22,351 nt of DNA from Oscillospiraceae bacterium (GCA_015067125.1 SVNB01000012.1:1-22351), one strand, 5' to 3'. Positions 6,869 through 14,370 are shown, counted from the stretch's first letter. Notes: generated by a model not told the origin, from the sequence alone. Program-made: numbers and translations.

Positions 6869-7195
6869 GTGACCGTAAACGAATACCAGAAGCTTGCCAT
6901 GACAACGCTTAATAACGAACTTGATAAAAAACAGATCCTTACCAACGCGGTAATGGGTCTTTGCGGAGAAAGCGGCGAAGCCTGTGATATAGTCAAAAAG
7001 CATCTTTTTCACGGGCACGAACTTGACCGCGAAGCCTTGATAAAAGAACTTGGCGACGTTGCCTGGTATCTTGCGGAAGCAGCCGAGGCTCTTGACGTTT
7101 CCCTTGATGAGGTATTTGAACGCAATATTGAAAAACTTAAAAAAAGATACCCCGAAGGTTTTTCGAGCGAAAGATCCATTAACAGAGAAGAATAA
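6869..7195 (+). CDS. MazG-like nucleotide pyrophosphohydrolase
   Basis: A 108-residue all-alpha NTP pyrophosphatase domain. The metal-binding pattern is visible: GESGE with Glu34 and Glu37, then KELGD with Glu60 and Asp63 (E-x2-E ... E-x2-D). It is followed by WYLAEAAEALDVSLDEVFERNIEKLKKRYPEG, a standard C-terminal stretch of single-domain MazG proteins. The family hydrolyses (d)NTPs to the monophosphate and pyrophosphate; the preferred nucleotide is unknown. I chose the GTG at 6869, giving MTVNEYQ, because AAGAGG (6855-6860) lies 8 bases upstream. The GTG at 6860 is part of that ribosome binding site. The single-domain form also occurs in phages, but there are no phage genes nearby. Confidence 0.88.
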   Translation: MTVNEYQKLAMTTLNNELDKKQILTNAVMGLCGESGEACDIVKKHLFHGHELDREALIKELGDVAWYLAEAAEALDVSLDEVFERNIEKLKKRYPEGFSSERSINREE

Positions 7196-7253
7196 TAAAT
7201 CTTTGGCAAAACAGCCTGCTATTGATTTCTGTATGAACTATCAGGAGGACAAT

Positions 7254-7643
7254 ATGATGCTTTTTAAAATAGGTTCCGGTTGGAAAGCCTGTTTTGACAG
7301 CGACAGCGGACGATATTTTGGTGAATACGGCGGTTTTCGGGATTATCATCTTTTCGAGATAACAAAAGAAATATTTGACCGGCTCGACAAAAAAATGACC
7401 GAAAGCGCCGCAGGCAGCATTATGCACGAAGGAAGGCGTATGTATATGGCTGTCGATGATCGGTGCGGACCGCCTTACACCATTGTTTTCGATGATGATT
7501 ATGAAAAACTGTGTCCTTGGGCGGACGTTGCAAAAAGCGGAAAGGTCTGGCCCGATAAACTGGCCGATGCCGCAGATAAGTTGTTTGAATCCAAAAACAC
7601 AACCGCAAACAGTGAAGAAAAACGTGAACTGAAAAATAAATAA
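7254..7643 (+). CDS. Hypothetical protein downstream of the MazG-like gene
   Basis: A 129-residue soluble protein that I do not recognise. It begins MMLFKIGSGWKACFDSDSGR and contains YGGFRDYHLFEITKEIFDRL, an acidic YTIVFDDDYEKLCPWADV segment and a polar lysine/glutamate-rich tail. It has no signal peptide or membrane segment. AGGAGG (7243-7248) lies 5 bases before the ATG at 7254 and 8 before the adjacent ATG at 7257, so either start works. It lies 58 bp after the MazG-like gene with no terminator between, so the two are probably one transcript. A bidirectional terminator follows. Confidence 0.7.
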   Translation: MMLFKIGSGWKACFDSDSGRYFGEYGGFRDYHLFEITKEIFDRLDKKMTESAAGSIMHEGRRMYMAVDDRCGPPYTIVFDDDYEKLCPWADVAKSGKVWPDKLADAADKLFESKNTTANSEEKRELKNK

Positions 7644-7658
7644 AGCTTTTTAAACAAC

Positions 7659-7690
7659 AAAAAACTCCGCACGGTGGCGGAGTTTTTTTG
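7659..7690. terminator. Bidirectional terminator between convergent genes
   Basis: AAAAAACTCCGC (7659-7670) and GCGGAGTTTTTT (7677-7688) form a 12-bp stem with loop ACGGTG. A- and T-runs on both sides let it serve the plus-strand MazG unit and the minus-strand anti-sigma gene. Confidence 0.85.
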
Positions 7691-7702
7691 TTATTCTTTA
7701 TA

Positions 7703-8413
7703 TTATTCATATTTTACATATTCGGAAATATCTTCTGCTTTTTCGATGCTTCTTATGATTTCCCGAACAATATCCTCATCCATATTAAGCCTTGTTTCAA
7801 GAAGGAACATATTGTATCCGTCCGACCAGAAGACTACTCTTGTTCCAAAAGGATCACCCCGGAAACCATCGTCACAGGGCTGAAACTCAACGCAGAAAAG
7901 TTCTTCTCCGTCAATTATAAAAGAACCTTCCAGAACTTCCGTTCCGGCCGGAACGCCGTAACCTATCGAAGCACCGTTATCATAGTTCCACGCCGGATAC
8001 TGGGTAAAAATCGCATAAAGGTTTTCGCCGTAATTATCATAAACCATTATGTTAAAAGTTTCGCCCGCTTCGCCGCCGCAATCCGTCCAGTTTTCGTTTT
8101 CTTCAAGATAGGTCGGAACATAATAATCATGGAGAAACTGGTCCGAATCTTCCGCTACGTCGATGTTGAAACGGATACTGTAATGATCGCCGCTGTATCC
8201 GCCCAAGGCTTCCATAAAAACGACTTCGCCTTTGTTTACCGTGCTGAAAAATTTTGCCGCAGCCACCGCCGTAACAGAAAACAAAAGAACAAGCGCTGCC
8301 GCCAGCGCAAGGCCTATTTTTGCTCTGCCGCCGGAACGTTTTTTGTTTTCCGAATTTTCTATAAGTTCATCGTCAACGGCGCTTATCGCGTAAAGAATAT
8401 CTGTGTTTTTCAT
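7703..8413 (-). CDS. Membrane-anchored anti-sigma factor
   Basis: A 236-residue protein. A charged cytoplasmic N-terminus (MKNTDILYAISAVDDELIEN) precedes one transmembrane segment (about 32-54) and an extracellular domain of about 180 residues rich in acidic and aromatic residues. The D-[IL]-L-x-A-[IL]-x-x-[IV]-DDELIE start followed by a single membrane pass is the usual layout of clostridial anti-sigma partners of this sigma class. The start codon overlaps the sigma stop in TAATG, so the two are translationally coupled. By analogy it sequesters the sigma factor and releases it on an envelope signal. The external domain is not one I recognise. Confidence 0.8.
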   Translation of the reverse strand: MKNTDILYAISAVDDELIENSENKKRSGGRAKIGLALAAALVLLFSVTAVAAAKFFSTVNKGEVVFMEALGGYSGDHYSIRFNIDVAEDSDQFLHDYYVPTYLEENENWTDCGGEAGETFNIMVYDNYGENLYAIFTQYPAWNYDNGASIGYGVPAGTEVLEGSFIIDGEELFCVEFQPCDDGFRGDPFGTRVVFWSDGYNMFLLETRLNMDEDIVREIIRSIEKAEDISEYVKYE

Positions 8414-8970
8414 TAGATAAAGCCCTCCTTTTCAAGGTGTTTTTTTAGCTTTTTGCGCACTCTGCAAAGAATCACCGCCGCGCCGTTTTCCGAAGTTCCG
8501 TATCTTTCTGCAATTTTGTGCAGGGCTTCCATAAAAAAATATCTGCGGATAAAAAAGTTCCTTTCTTTTTCCGGAAGACTTTTTGCAAAACGGTTTATGC
8601 TTTTTTCAAGTTCCATGGCATCAAAAGCATCTTCTGTATTTTCTTTTGCCGGAACACATTCCGCAAGCTCTTCCATAACCGCTTCGGTTTTTCCGCCGCC
8701 GCGCTTTTCCGCCGTTTTTTCTTTAAGCTTATTCAGTGCAAAATTCCGTGTTATTTTTGCGATATAAATTTTAAGATTATTTGGTTTTTGCGGCGGAATA
8801 CTGTTCCACACCGCTAAAAGGGCGGAATTAAAACATTCTTCCGCATCCTCTTTGCTATCAAGAATATTTTCTGCCGCGGCAAGGCAATAGCTTTTATATT
8901 TGTTTTCCGATTCTTCTATGGCAGCTTCGTTTCTTTCAAAATAAAAGGCAATTATTTCTTCGTCATTCAT
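8413..8970 (-). CDS. ECF-type RNA polymerase sigma factor
   Basis: A 185-residue sigma-70 family protein. Region 2 is about 20-85 (KYKSYCLAAAENILDSKEDAEECFNSALLAVWNSIPP, then YIAKITRNFALNKL). A charged linker follows, then region 4 with a helix-turn-helix at about 148-178 (ALHKIAERYGTSENGAAVIL). I chose the ATG at 8970 over an upstream in-frame start because AAAGGAGGTG lies just before it and the extra N-terminal residues look non-coding. The family redirects RNA polymerase to a small regulon, under control of the co-transcribed anti-sigma factor. No obvious target gene adjoins it, so the regulon is probably autoregulatory plus distant genes. A self-recognised promoter could not be identified. 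Confidence 0.88.
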   Translation of the reverse strand: MNDEEIIAFYFERNEAAIEESENKYKSYCLAAAENILDSKEDAEECFNSALLAVWNSIPPQKPNNLKIYIAKITRNFALNKLKEKTAEKRGGGKTEAVMEELAECVPAKENTEDAFDAMELEKSINRFAKSLPEKERNFFIRRYFFMEALHKIAERYGTSENGAAVILCRVRKKLKKHLEKEGFI

Positions 8971-9152
8971 GCGCACACCTCCTTTTTGTTTTTTAAAAGG
9001 CCTTTTACCATAAAGACAGATTTTATAACAGAATATTACATCATTTCTTAAAATTTTTAAACAAATAAGAAGAATCGCCTTACGGTTAAAGCGGCAATGC
9101 TTGTTAAAGCCGCATAAGCGGATTTTATATTGCTGTGCCAAAAACGGCAAAT

Positions 9153-9182
9153 AAAAAAAGCGGCCTCCGTTTTGGAGGCCGC
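9153..9182 (-). terminator. Terminator of gapA
   Basis: On the minus strand GCGGCCTCC pairs with GGAGGCCGC (9160-9168 with 9174-9182), followed by seven T residues. It lies 18 bp after the gapA stop. Confidence 0.87.
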
Positions 9183-9199
9183 CTGCATAAATTTTAAAA

Positions 9200-10210
9200 T
9201 TATGCTTTATCGACAGAATCTATGTATTCGGTAAGTTTAAGAACGTTGTTGGAATAACCCCATTCGTTATCGTACCATGCAACAAGTTTAACAAAAGTAT
9301 CGGTAAGAGCGATACCTGCTTTTGCATCGAAGGTGGAACCGTGAGGATCACCGAGGAAATCGGAAGAAACAACAGCGTCTTCGGTATATGCAAGAAGGCC
9401 TTTAAGTTCGCCTTCGGAAGCGGCTTTTACTGCTGCGCAGATTTCGTCATAGGTTGCGGGTTTTTCAAGGTTAACGGTAAGGTCAACAACAGAAACGTCG
9501 ATGGTGGGAACACGGAATGCCATACCGGTAAGTTTTCCGTTAAGAGAAGGAATAACTTTGCCAACAGCTTTTGCTGCGCCGGTGGAAGAAGGAATGATGT
9601 TTCCGCAGGAAGCACGGCCGCCTCTCCAGTCTTTTTTGGAAGGACCGTCAACGGTTTTCTGGGTTGCGGTTACTGCGTGAACAGTGGTCATAAGGCCGTC
9701 TTTAATGCCGAAGTTATCGTTGATAACTTTTGCAAGAGGAGCAAGGCAGTTGGTGGTGCAGGAAGCGTTGGAAACAACTTCCATATCGCTGGAATAGGTG
9801 TTGTTGTTAACGCCCATTACAAACATAGGTGCGGTTTTGGAAGGAGCGGTGATAACAACTTTTCTTGCGCCTGCTTTAAGGTGAGCCTGGCAGGTATCAA
9901 CTTCTTTGAAAACGCCGGTTGCTTCGATAACGTATTCTACGCCGTCTGCGCCCCAGGGAATTTCTTCGGGATTTTTAAAGCCGTAAACTTTAACTTCTTT
10001 GCCGTTAACAACAAGTTTGCCGTCTTTTTCATAAATTTCGCCGTTGAATCTGCCCTGTGCGGTATCGTATTTGGCCATATAAGCCATATAGTCAGGATCG
10101 ATGAAAGGATCGTTGACTGCTACGATTTCGAATTTTTCGGGCTGTGCAGCAGCAATGCGGAATACAAGTCTGCCAATGCGGCCGAAGCCGTTAATGCCAA
10201 TTTTGATCAT
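9200..10210 (-). CDS. gapA: Glyceraldehyde-3-phosphate dehydrogenase (NAD-dependent, glycolytic)
   Basis: A 336-residue enzyme of full family length. It oxidises glyceraldehyde-3-phosphate to 1,3-bisphosphoglycerate with NAD and phosphate. The Rossmann motif is INGFGRIG (6-13), with Asp34 after the second strand, a typical NAD-specific position. The catalytic stretch is ASCTTNCLAP with Cys151, and the partner is His178 (TTVHAVT). The C-terminal WYDNEWGYSN is the usual signature. GGAGG lies 9 bases before the ATG. It appears monocistronic: it has its own promoter and terminator and no pgk or tpi beside it. Codon use is strongly biased, consistent with high expression. Confidence 0.97.
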   Translation of the reverse strand: MIKIGINGFGRIGRLVFRIAAAQPEKFEIVAVNDPFIDPDYMAYMAKYDTAQGRFNGEIYEKDGKLVVNGKEVKVYGFKNPEEIPWGADGVEYVIEATGVFKEVDTCQAHLKAGARKVVITAPSKTAPMFVMGVNNNTYSSDMEVVSNASCTTNCLAPLAKVINDNFGIKDGLMTTVHAVTATQKTVDGPSKKDWRGGRASCGNIIPSSTGAAKAVGKVIPSLNGKLTGMAFRVPTIDVSVVDLTVNLEKPATYDEICAAVKAASEGELKGLLAYTEDAVVSSDFLGDPHGSTFDAKAGIALTDTFVKLVAWYDNEWGYSNNVLKLTEYIDSVDKA

Positions 10211-10248
10211 TTGGGATTACCTCCATATATCATTTTTTTACAGATACC

Positions 10249-10277
10249 ATTTTATAATATTTTTTCTTTATAAACAA
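10249..10277 (-). promoter_or_regulatory. Probable gapA promoter
   Basis: On the minus strand TTGTTT (10277-10272) and TAAAAT (10254-10249) are 17 bp apart, with an A/T-rich spacer. The start codon lies about 40 bp downstream. A TATAAA shifted by two bases is an alternative -10. Confidence 0.55.
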
Positions 10278-10332
10278 GGGGTTTGTGATTATTTTGCAAA
10301 CTGCAACCAAAAAAATCGTTTTTATTATTCAC

Positions 10333-10353
10333 TTTTTGTCAATTTGACAAAAA
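10333..10353. promoter_or_regulatory. Perfect palindrome between divergent gapA and the kinase-like gene
   Basis: TTTTTGTCAA (10333-10342), a single T, then TTGACAAAAA (10344-10353) give a perfect inverted repeat with 10-bp arms. It lies just upstream of the plus-strand promoter candidate and about 56 bp upstream of the gapA -35. It has no T-run after a GC stem, so it is not a terminator. A dimeric regulator site is likely; the regulator is unknown. Confidence 0.5.
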
Positions 10354-10356
10354 TGC

Positions 10357-10385
10357 TTGTAAAATAAAAAACGTGTTGCTATTAT
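10357..10385 (+). promoter_or_regulatory. Probable promoter of the kinase-like gene
   Basis: TTGTAA (10357-10362) and TATTAT (10380-10385) are 17 bp apart, about 31 bp before the start codon. A better -35 (TTGACA, 10344-10349) exists inside the palindrome but has no -10 at the right distance. Confidence 0.5.
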
Positions 10386-10415
10386 ATTTGTATAAAATTA
10401 CCGGTGGGTGAAAAT

Positions 10416-11195
10416 ATGCCAAACAAAAGGTTAAGAAGCTCTAAAACAATAGAAAGCGCAAAAGCTACGGAACTTTCTTCCGTTGTAAAATCCGTTACGG
10501 AAGACTGCGTTAATCTTCAGAATATTTCTCTTATGAAAATTTCTGAAAAAGATGAAAAAATTGCGGAAGAAATTCGGGAACAGGGTTATTATATTCTTCG
10601 CACCTGTCACGATATGAACGAATATCTGCAGATTCTTTCCGGCGAATATAAGCTTTTGCTTGCAAAAACAGAACTTTGTTCATATTTGGAAGATTTTTGC
10701 AAAGAGGTTGCTCCATACACCGCAAGAAAAGGAATAGCAATTATAAGCGCCTTGCCGGAAGATAAAATTTTATTAAAAACAGATCCGGAAAAACTTTGCT
10801 ATGCTCTGGCGAATATTGTGCTTAATTCCATGGAAAATTCGCCGAATGGAACAAGAATAAAAATAACCCTTTCTTCCACAAGCAGGTTCATAAAAATAAC
10901 CGTTGCAGACAGAGGCTTTGGTATGAGTGAAGAAACTTTGGAACGCTGCGCACAGCCTCTTTTTACAAAAAACGGAAGAAAAAGCAAGCTTGGCCTTGGG
11001 CTTACCCTTGCCGGACATTTTGCGGCAGAAAGCGGCGGAAGACTTAGCATAAAATCCAAAGAAGACAAAGGCACGGCAGTTTCTTTAAGTATTCCGCTTT
11101 TGGAATTTACGCACGAAACGGCAGTCGGATCTTTTACAAAAACAGATTTTGAAAATATGGCATATATTATAAAAACAGTGTTTTCAAAGAATTAA
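10416..11195 (+). CDS. Histidine-kinase-like ATPase without a recognisable phosphoacceptor histidine
   Basis: A 259-residue soluble protein. Residues about 120-228 form a complete HATPase_c domain: N box NIVLN (133-137), G1 DRGFGM (165-170), F box PLFTK (181-185) and G2 GLGL (193-196). The preceding helical region (about 15-95) sits where a dimerisation/phosphoacceptor domain would be. Its first helix has no H-E/D-x-R motif, and the only histidine (LRTCHDMNEY, His65) lies near what should be the second helix. There is no membrane segment or sensor domain, and no response regulator is adjacent. GGTGGGTG fits the ATG at 10416 better than the in-frame GTG at 10404. It could be a kinase with an unusual acceptor, an ATP-dependent anti-sigma-like protein, or a signalling scaffold. 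Confidence 0.8.
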   Translation: MPNKRLRSSKTIESAKATELSSVVKSVTEDCVNLQNISLMKISEKDEKIAEEIREQGYYILRTCHDMNEYLQILSGEYKLLLAKTELCSYLEDFCKEVAPYTARKGIAIISALPEDKILLKTDPEKLCYALANIVLNSMENSPNGTRIKITLSSTSRFIKITVADRGFGMSEETLERCAQPLFTKNGRKSKLGLGLTLAGHFAAESGGRLSIKSKEDKGTAVSLSIPLLEFTHETAVGSFTKTDFENMAYIIKTVFSKN

Positions 11196-11202
11196 AAATG
11201 AT

Positions 11203-11243
11203 AAAAAAGAAACGGAACGCAAAATGCGCTCCGTTTCTTTTTT
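11203..11243. terminator. Bidirectional terminator between the kinase-like gene and the ABC operon
   Basis: AAAAAAGAAACGGA (11203-11216) pairs with TCCGTTTCTTTTTT (11230-11243), 14 bp. The right edge touches the stop codon of the minus-strand ATPase gene, and both strands end in T-runs. Confidence 0.82.
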
Positions 11244-11893
11244 TATGTGGATATTTTAATAAAATCCATAAGTTCGTTTTCATCGGCAAAATCCGTTTTG
11301 CGTTTATCAAAAATAATATCAAAGGGTTCGCCGCCGCAAAAAACAATTCTGTCACAAAGATAAAACGCTTCGGCAGGGCTGTGGGTGATTATAAAAGCGG
11401 TTTTGCCGCGGATTTCCTGTTTTATCAGTTCCAGAATTTTTGCGGAGGTTTTTATATCAAGTCCGCGCAAAGGTTCGTCAAAAAAGAAGGTATCTCCGCC
11501 AAAGGCAAGCGCCCTTGCAATGGCAAGGCGCCTTGCCATTCCGCCGGAAAGTTCTTTCGGGTATTTTTCGGCGGCTTCTTCAAGTTCCACCTTGCAAAGA
11601 TATTCTTTTGCGCGGGATCCTTCGATCCCGACAGCTTTAAGGTTTTCCAAAGCGGTGCACCAGGGCAAAAGCCTGTCTTCCTGAAAAACAAAAGAATACC
11701 TTTGGCCAAAAAATTTTTCCGAAGTGCCGCTTTGGGGTTTTACAAGGCCCGAAGCTATGTTCATCAAAGTGGTTTTGCCAAGGCCGGAAGGTCCCAAAAT
11801 GCCCGTGGATATTCCTTCTTCCACAGAAAAAGAAAAATCTTTAAGAATTTGTTTTTCGCCGTAGGAAAAACAAATATTTTTAAATTCAGGCAT
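11243..11893 (-). CDS. NitT/TauT-type ABC importer, ATP-binding protein
   Basis: A 216-residue ABC ATPase. Walker A is GPSGLGKTT (34-42), the Q-loop is Gln71 in FVFQEDRLLPW, the signature is LSGGM (115-119), Walker B is FFFDE (136-140) and the switch is His171. QEDRLLPW is characteristic of the nitrate/sulfonate/taurine (SsuB/TauB) group. I chose the ATG at 11893 over the upstream in-frame start at 11938 because AAAGGAGGTG lies before it. The gene overlaps the permease stop by 8 bases and is last in a regulator - binding protein - permease - ATPase operon. The substrate cannot be told from this subunit. Confidence 0.9.
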   Translation of the reverse strand: MPEFKNICFSYGEKQILKDFSFSVEEGISTGILGPSGLGKTTLMNIASGLVKPQSGTSEKFFGQRYSFVFQEDRLLPWCTALENLKAVGIEGSRAKEYLCKVELEEAAEKYPKELSGGMARRLAIARALAFGGDTFFFDEPLRGLDIKTSAKILELIKQEIRGKTAFIITHSPAEAFYLCDRIVFCGGEPFDIIFDKRKTDFADENELMDFIKIST

Positions 11894-12626
11894 GGGGCAC
11901 ACCTCCTTTTGCGGCAAATCCAAGCACGGTTTTTTCAAAAATCACACTTAAAATTATAACCGCGGCGGTCCAGGCAAAAGTATCCACCGTTTCAAAATAT
12001 ATTTTGGAATCCTGCAAAGCACTGCCGATGGAGTAGCCGTGCGGACAGATAACTTCCGCGGCAACGCCGGCTTTCCAGGCCATGCCAACGGAACTTTTTA
12101 TGGCGGCGGCAAAAAACGGCCGGACCGAAGGCACTGTTATGCGCAGAAAAAGCTTCGTTCCGGAAAGGCCAAAGGCTTTTCCCATCTGCAAAAGCATGGG
12201 ATCGACGGAAAGAATGCCTTTTTCAACATTTGACCATACTGCGGGAAGCACCATGAGCATGGAAGTGAAAACGGGAACATTTTCAACGCTTAACCAAAGT
12301 ATGGCAAGAATGATAAAAGATGCCACAGGCGTTGCTTTTATAACCTGCAGGGCAGGCGAAAAAAGAGCTTTGAGCAGCGGCGATTTTGCTGTGAGCACGG
12401 CAACGATAATCCCAAGCACCGTTCCGGCGGCAAGGCCTGCCGCCACCCGGAAAAGGGAAGTTCCCACCGCAAGCCAGAAGGCGGATTCTCCGCAAAGTTC
12501 GCAAAGACGAAGAAGAACAGAAAGCGGAGAAGGAACAAGAATGGATTTTCCTATAAAAACATGCAAAAGCTGCCAAAGCCCAAGCCAAAAGGCAGCAGAA
12601 AGGGCATAATAAAACCTTTTTTTCAT
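11886..12626 (-). CDS. NitT/TauT-type ABC importer, permease
   Basis: A 246-residue inner-membrane protein with about six hydrophobic segments and the cytoplasmic coupling helix region GKAFGLSGTKLFLRITVPSV (starting about residue 149). This matches the EAA-loop pattern of binding-protein-dependent permeases of the SsuC/TauC group. It begins 13 bases after the binding-protein stop and overlaps the ATPase gene by 8 bases. No Shine-Dalgarno sequence is visible before the ATG (TTTACCTGCGTAT precedes it), so translation probably depends on coupling to the upstream gene. It should form a homodimer with two copies of the ATPase. Confidence 0.9.
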   Translation of the reverse strand: MKKRFYYALSAAFWLGLWQLLHVFIGKSILVPSPLSVLLRLCELCGESAFWLAVGTSLFRVAAGLAAGTVLGIIVAVLTAKSPLLKALFSPALQVIKATPVASFIILAILWLSVENVPVFTSMLMVLPAVWSNVEKGILSVDPMLLQMGKAFGLSGTKLFLRITVPSVRPFFAAAIKSSVGMAWKAGVAAEVICPHGYSIGSALQDSKIYFETVDTFAWTAAVIILSVIFEKTVLGFAAKGGVPHA

Positions 12627-12639
12627 ATACGCAGGTAAA

Positions 12640-13689
12640 TTATGTTAAAAGAAGCTGATAGCCGTAGCTGCCGTAAAAATCGTCTTCTGGCATTGCGCCG
12701 CCAACGCTGTTCGGGTTGGATTCGTAAAGAACGGAAAGGAAATTTTCGAGCACCGGCCTGTATTCTTCGCTTTCATAAAGGCACACCATGTTGCAGCGGG
12801 GGATAGCGCTTTCTGCAACAGCGGACGCCGCAATGCCGTATTTTTCGATAAGCTTGCCGGCAGATTCGGGATCATTGTTGACCATCTGAACGCTTGTATC
12901 ATAATCAGAAAGAAAAGCGGCAACGGCTTCGGGGTTTTCTTCCGCAAATTTTTTGCGCACGGCAATGCCGCCCATGGTAAGTACGCCGCCGGTAAGTTTT
13001 TCCCATTCTTCGGAAAGATTAAGTGCCACCCGGAAATTTTCGCTTTTTGCTATTACGTTGGTAACAAAAGGCTCCGGCAGCATAACAATATCGTATTCAC
13101 CGGTAAGGGCAAGGGTCGCGGCTTCGGTATGTTCGCTTGCAAAATGGATATCCGCGCCGATTCCGTTTTTCGCTATAAGATGTACGAGCACGGATTCCGC
13201 GGTGCTGCCCTTGCCGGAAGCCAGAATGGTCTTTCCGTCAAGATCAGCGATGCTCGAAATGGATTCTCCGTTTTCAAGAATGTAAAGAACGCCAAGCGTA
13301 TTTATGCCAAGGCAGATTATTTCGCCTTCGGTTTTGTTGTAAAGCGAAGAAATGGCGTTTGTGGGCAAAGCGGCAATATCAAGTCCGCCCTGAATAAGCT
13401 GTCCGGTAAGCTCATCCGCGGCGCCGGCAACGGTAAAATTATAGCGGTTAAGGGTAAGGCCCTGCTCGTTTTGGTCCATAAGCCATGCGGCACCCATGCC
13501 GGTAGGGCCTTTGAGCACGCCTATGTTTATATCCGCACCTTCAAACGCCGGTTCTTCCGGTTCTTCGGAAATATCCTCCGGAAGAGAAGAAGATGCAGGC
13601 TCTTCGGAAGGAACTGGAACTTCGTTCGAGCACCCGACCATGCTCATTATCATGATAAGAGCAAGAATAATGGAAAGTAGTTTTTTCAT
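12640..13689 (-). CDS. ABC importer substrate-binding lipoprotein (NMT1/NitT/TauT-like)
   Basis: A 349-residue lipoprotein. The signal peptide ends in lipobox MVGC (Cys20), followed by an acidic, proline- and serine-rich spacer (about 21-45) that tethers the domain to the membrane. The body has the type-2 periplasmic-binding-protein pattern: INIGVLKGPTGMGAAWLM, then ELTGQLIQGGLDIAALPTNA, and YDIVMLPEPFVTN. This is the layout of NMT1/SsuA-like proteins. I chose the ATG at 13689 over one 11 codons upstream because GGAGGAAAT precedes it and the signal begins there. The ligand is unknown; families of this type carry sulfonates, nitrate, thiamine precursors and other small molecules, and no biosynthetic gene nearby narrows it. 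Confidence 0.88.
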   Translation of the reverse strand: MKKLLSIILALIMIMSMVGCSNEVPVPSEEPASSSLPEDISEEPEEPAFEGADINIGVLKGPTGMGAAWLMDQNEQGLTLNRYNFTVAGAADELTGQLIQGGLDIAALPTNAISSLYNKTEGEIICLGINTLGVLYILENGESISSIADLDGKTILASGKGSTAESVLVHLIAKNGIGADIHFASEHTEAATLALTGEYDIVMLPEPFVTNVIAKSENFRVALNLSEEWEKLTGGVLTMGGIAVRKKFAEENPEAVAAFLSDYDTSVQMVNNDPESAGKLIEKYGIAASAVAESAIPRCNMVCLYESEEYRPVLENFLSVLYESNPNSVGGAMPEDDFYGSYGYQLLLT

Positions 13690-13718
13690 AAAGATTTCCT
13701 CCGTATAAACAGCCTTTT

Positions 13719-14354
13719 TCAAGGCTTTAATATAACAATTTTTTTGCCGTCTTTTTTAATAAGGCTCTGTTCTTCAAGGGAAGCAAACGCCCGATAAACA
13801 GAAGCTCTGCCGATATTGAGCATGACGGAAAGCTTTGAAAGAGAACAGGGAAGAATAAATTCGTTTTTGCCTTCGGCGGTGCTCAAAATCCAGCGCATAA
13901 GCTTTTCGCTGGCTTCGCCTTCGGAAAAAGCAGAAAGCTTTTTGTTGAGAAAATGGATTTTTTCGGAAAGAAGAGTGATATACGCTTCGGCAAAATCCGG
14001 ATTTTCGGAAATCGCTTTTTCGACCGTTTCTTTTTCGAGCATAGCAAGGCGCAGGTTTGTTTCTGCGGTTATTTCCGAAGGATATTCCGCCTGCTCGTAA
14101 AAAAGCGTAGCCATACCAAAAACGTCTCCGGCGGAAAGAGAATTTATCAGCGTGCGTTTTCCGTCAAGCCCGGTTTTATAAACTGCGGCCCTTCCGCTTA
14201 TTATAAGAATAAGGCCGCGGCAGAAGGATTTTTCTGCCATAACGGTTTTTCCTTTTTCTGCAGTGATAAATTTTATTTTATCTTTATATTCATTTATATT
14301 GAAAGAAGAAAAAAGCTTGTTTTCAATAAAAGCTTCTTTATCCTTCGCAGTCAT
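13719..14354 (-). CDS. CRP/FNR-family transcriptional regulator of the ABC operon
   Basis: A 211-residue protein. The N-terminal cyclic-nucleotide-binding-type beta roll spans about 20-115 (LILIISGRAAVYK, LSAGDVFGMATLF), then a dimerisation helix (about 118-140) and a winged helix at about 165-205. The recognition helix region reads LSKLSVMLNIGRASVYRAFASLEE. It has no N-terminal cysteine cluster of the FNR iron-sulfur type (only Cys45 and Cys170), so an oxygen-sensing cluster is unlikely. The effector is unknown. It is first in the operon, 29 bp before the binding protein. AGAGGGG precedes the ATG at 14354. Its own promoter carries a CRP-spaced palindrome over the -10, suggesting autoregulation. 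Confidence 0.88.
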   Translation of the reverse strand: MTAKDKEAFIENKLFSSFNINEYKDKIKFITAEKGKTVMAEKSFCRGLILIISGRAAVYKTGLDGKRTLINSLSAGDVFGMATLFYEQAEYPSEITAETNLRLAMLEKETVEKAISENPDFAEAYITLLSEKIHFLNKKLSAFSEGEASEKLMRWILSTAEGKNEFILPCSLSKLSVMLNIGRASVYRAFASLEEQSLIKKDGKKIVILKP

Positions 14355-14370
14355 AAAATCCCCTCTTTTC

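Noticed and set aside
7688..8416. 242-codon plus-strand frame opposite the anti-sigma gene
   Set aside because: It is a mirror of the minus-strand gene; the minus strand has the recognised layout and TAATG coupling to the sigma gene.
9341..10273. 310-codon plus-strand frame opposite gapA
   Set aside because: It is antisense to an unmistakable gapA and gives a glycine/cysteine/phenylalanine-rich product with no domain.
10333..10353. Rex (redox) operator upstream of gapA
   Set aside because: Rex sites have 7-bp half-sites separated by 4 bp (TTGTTAA-N4-TTAACAA). Here the arms are separated by one base and read TTGTCAA, so the match is not good enough to name the regulator.
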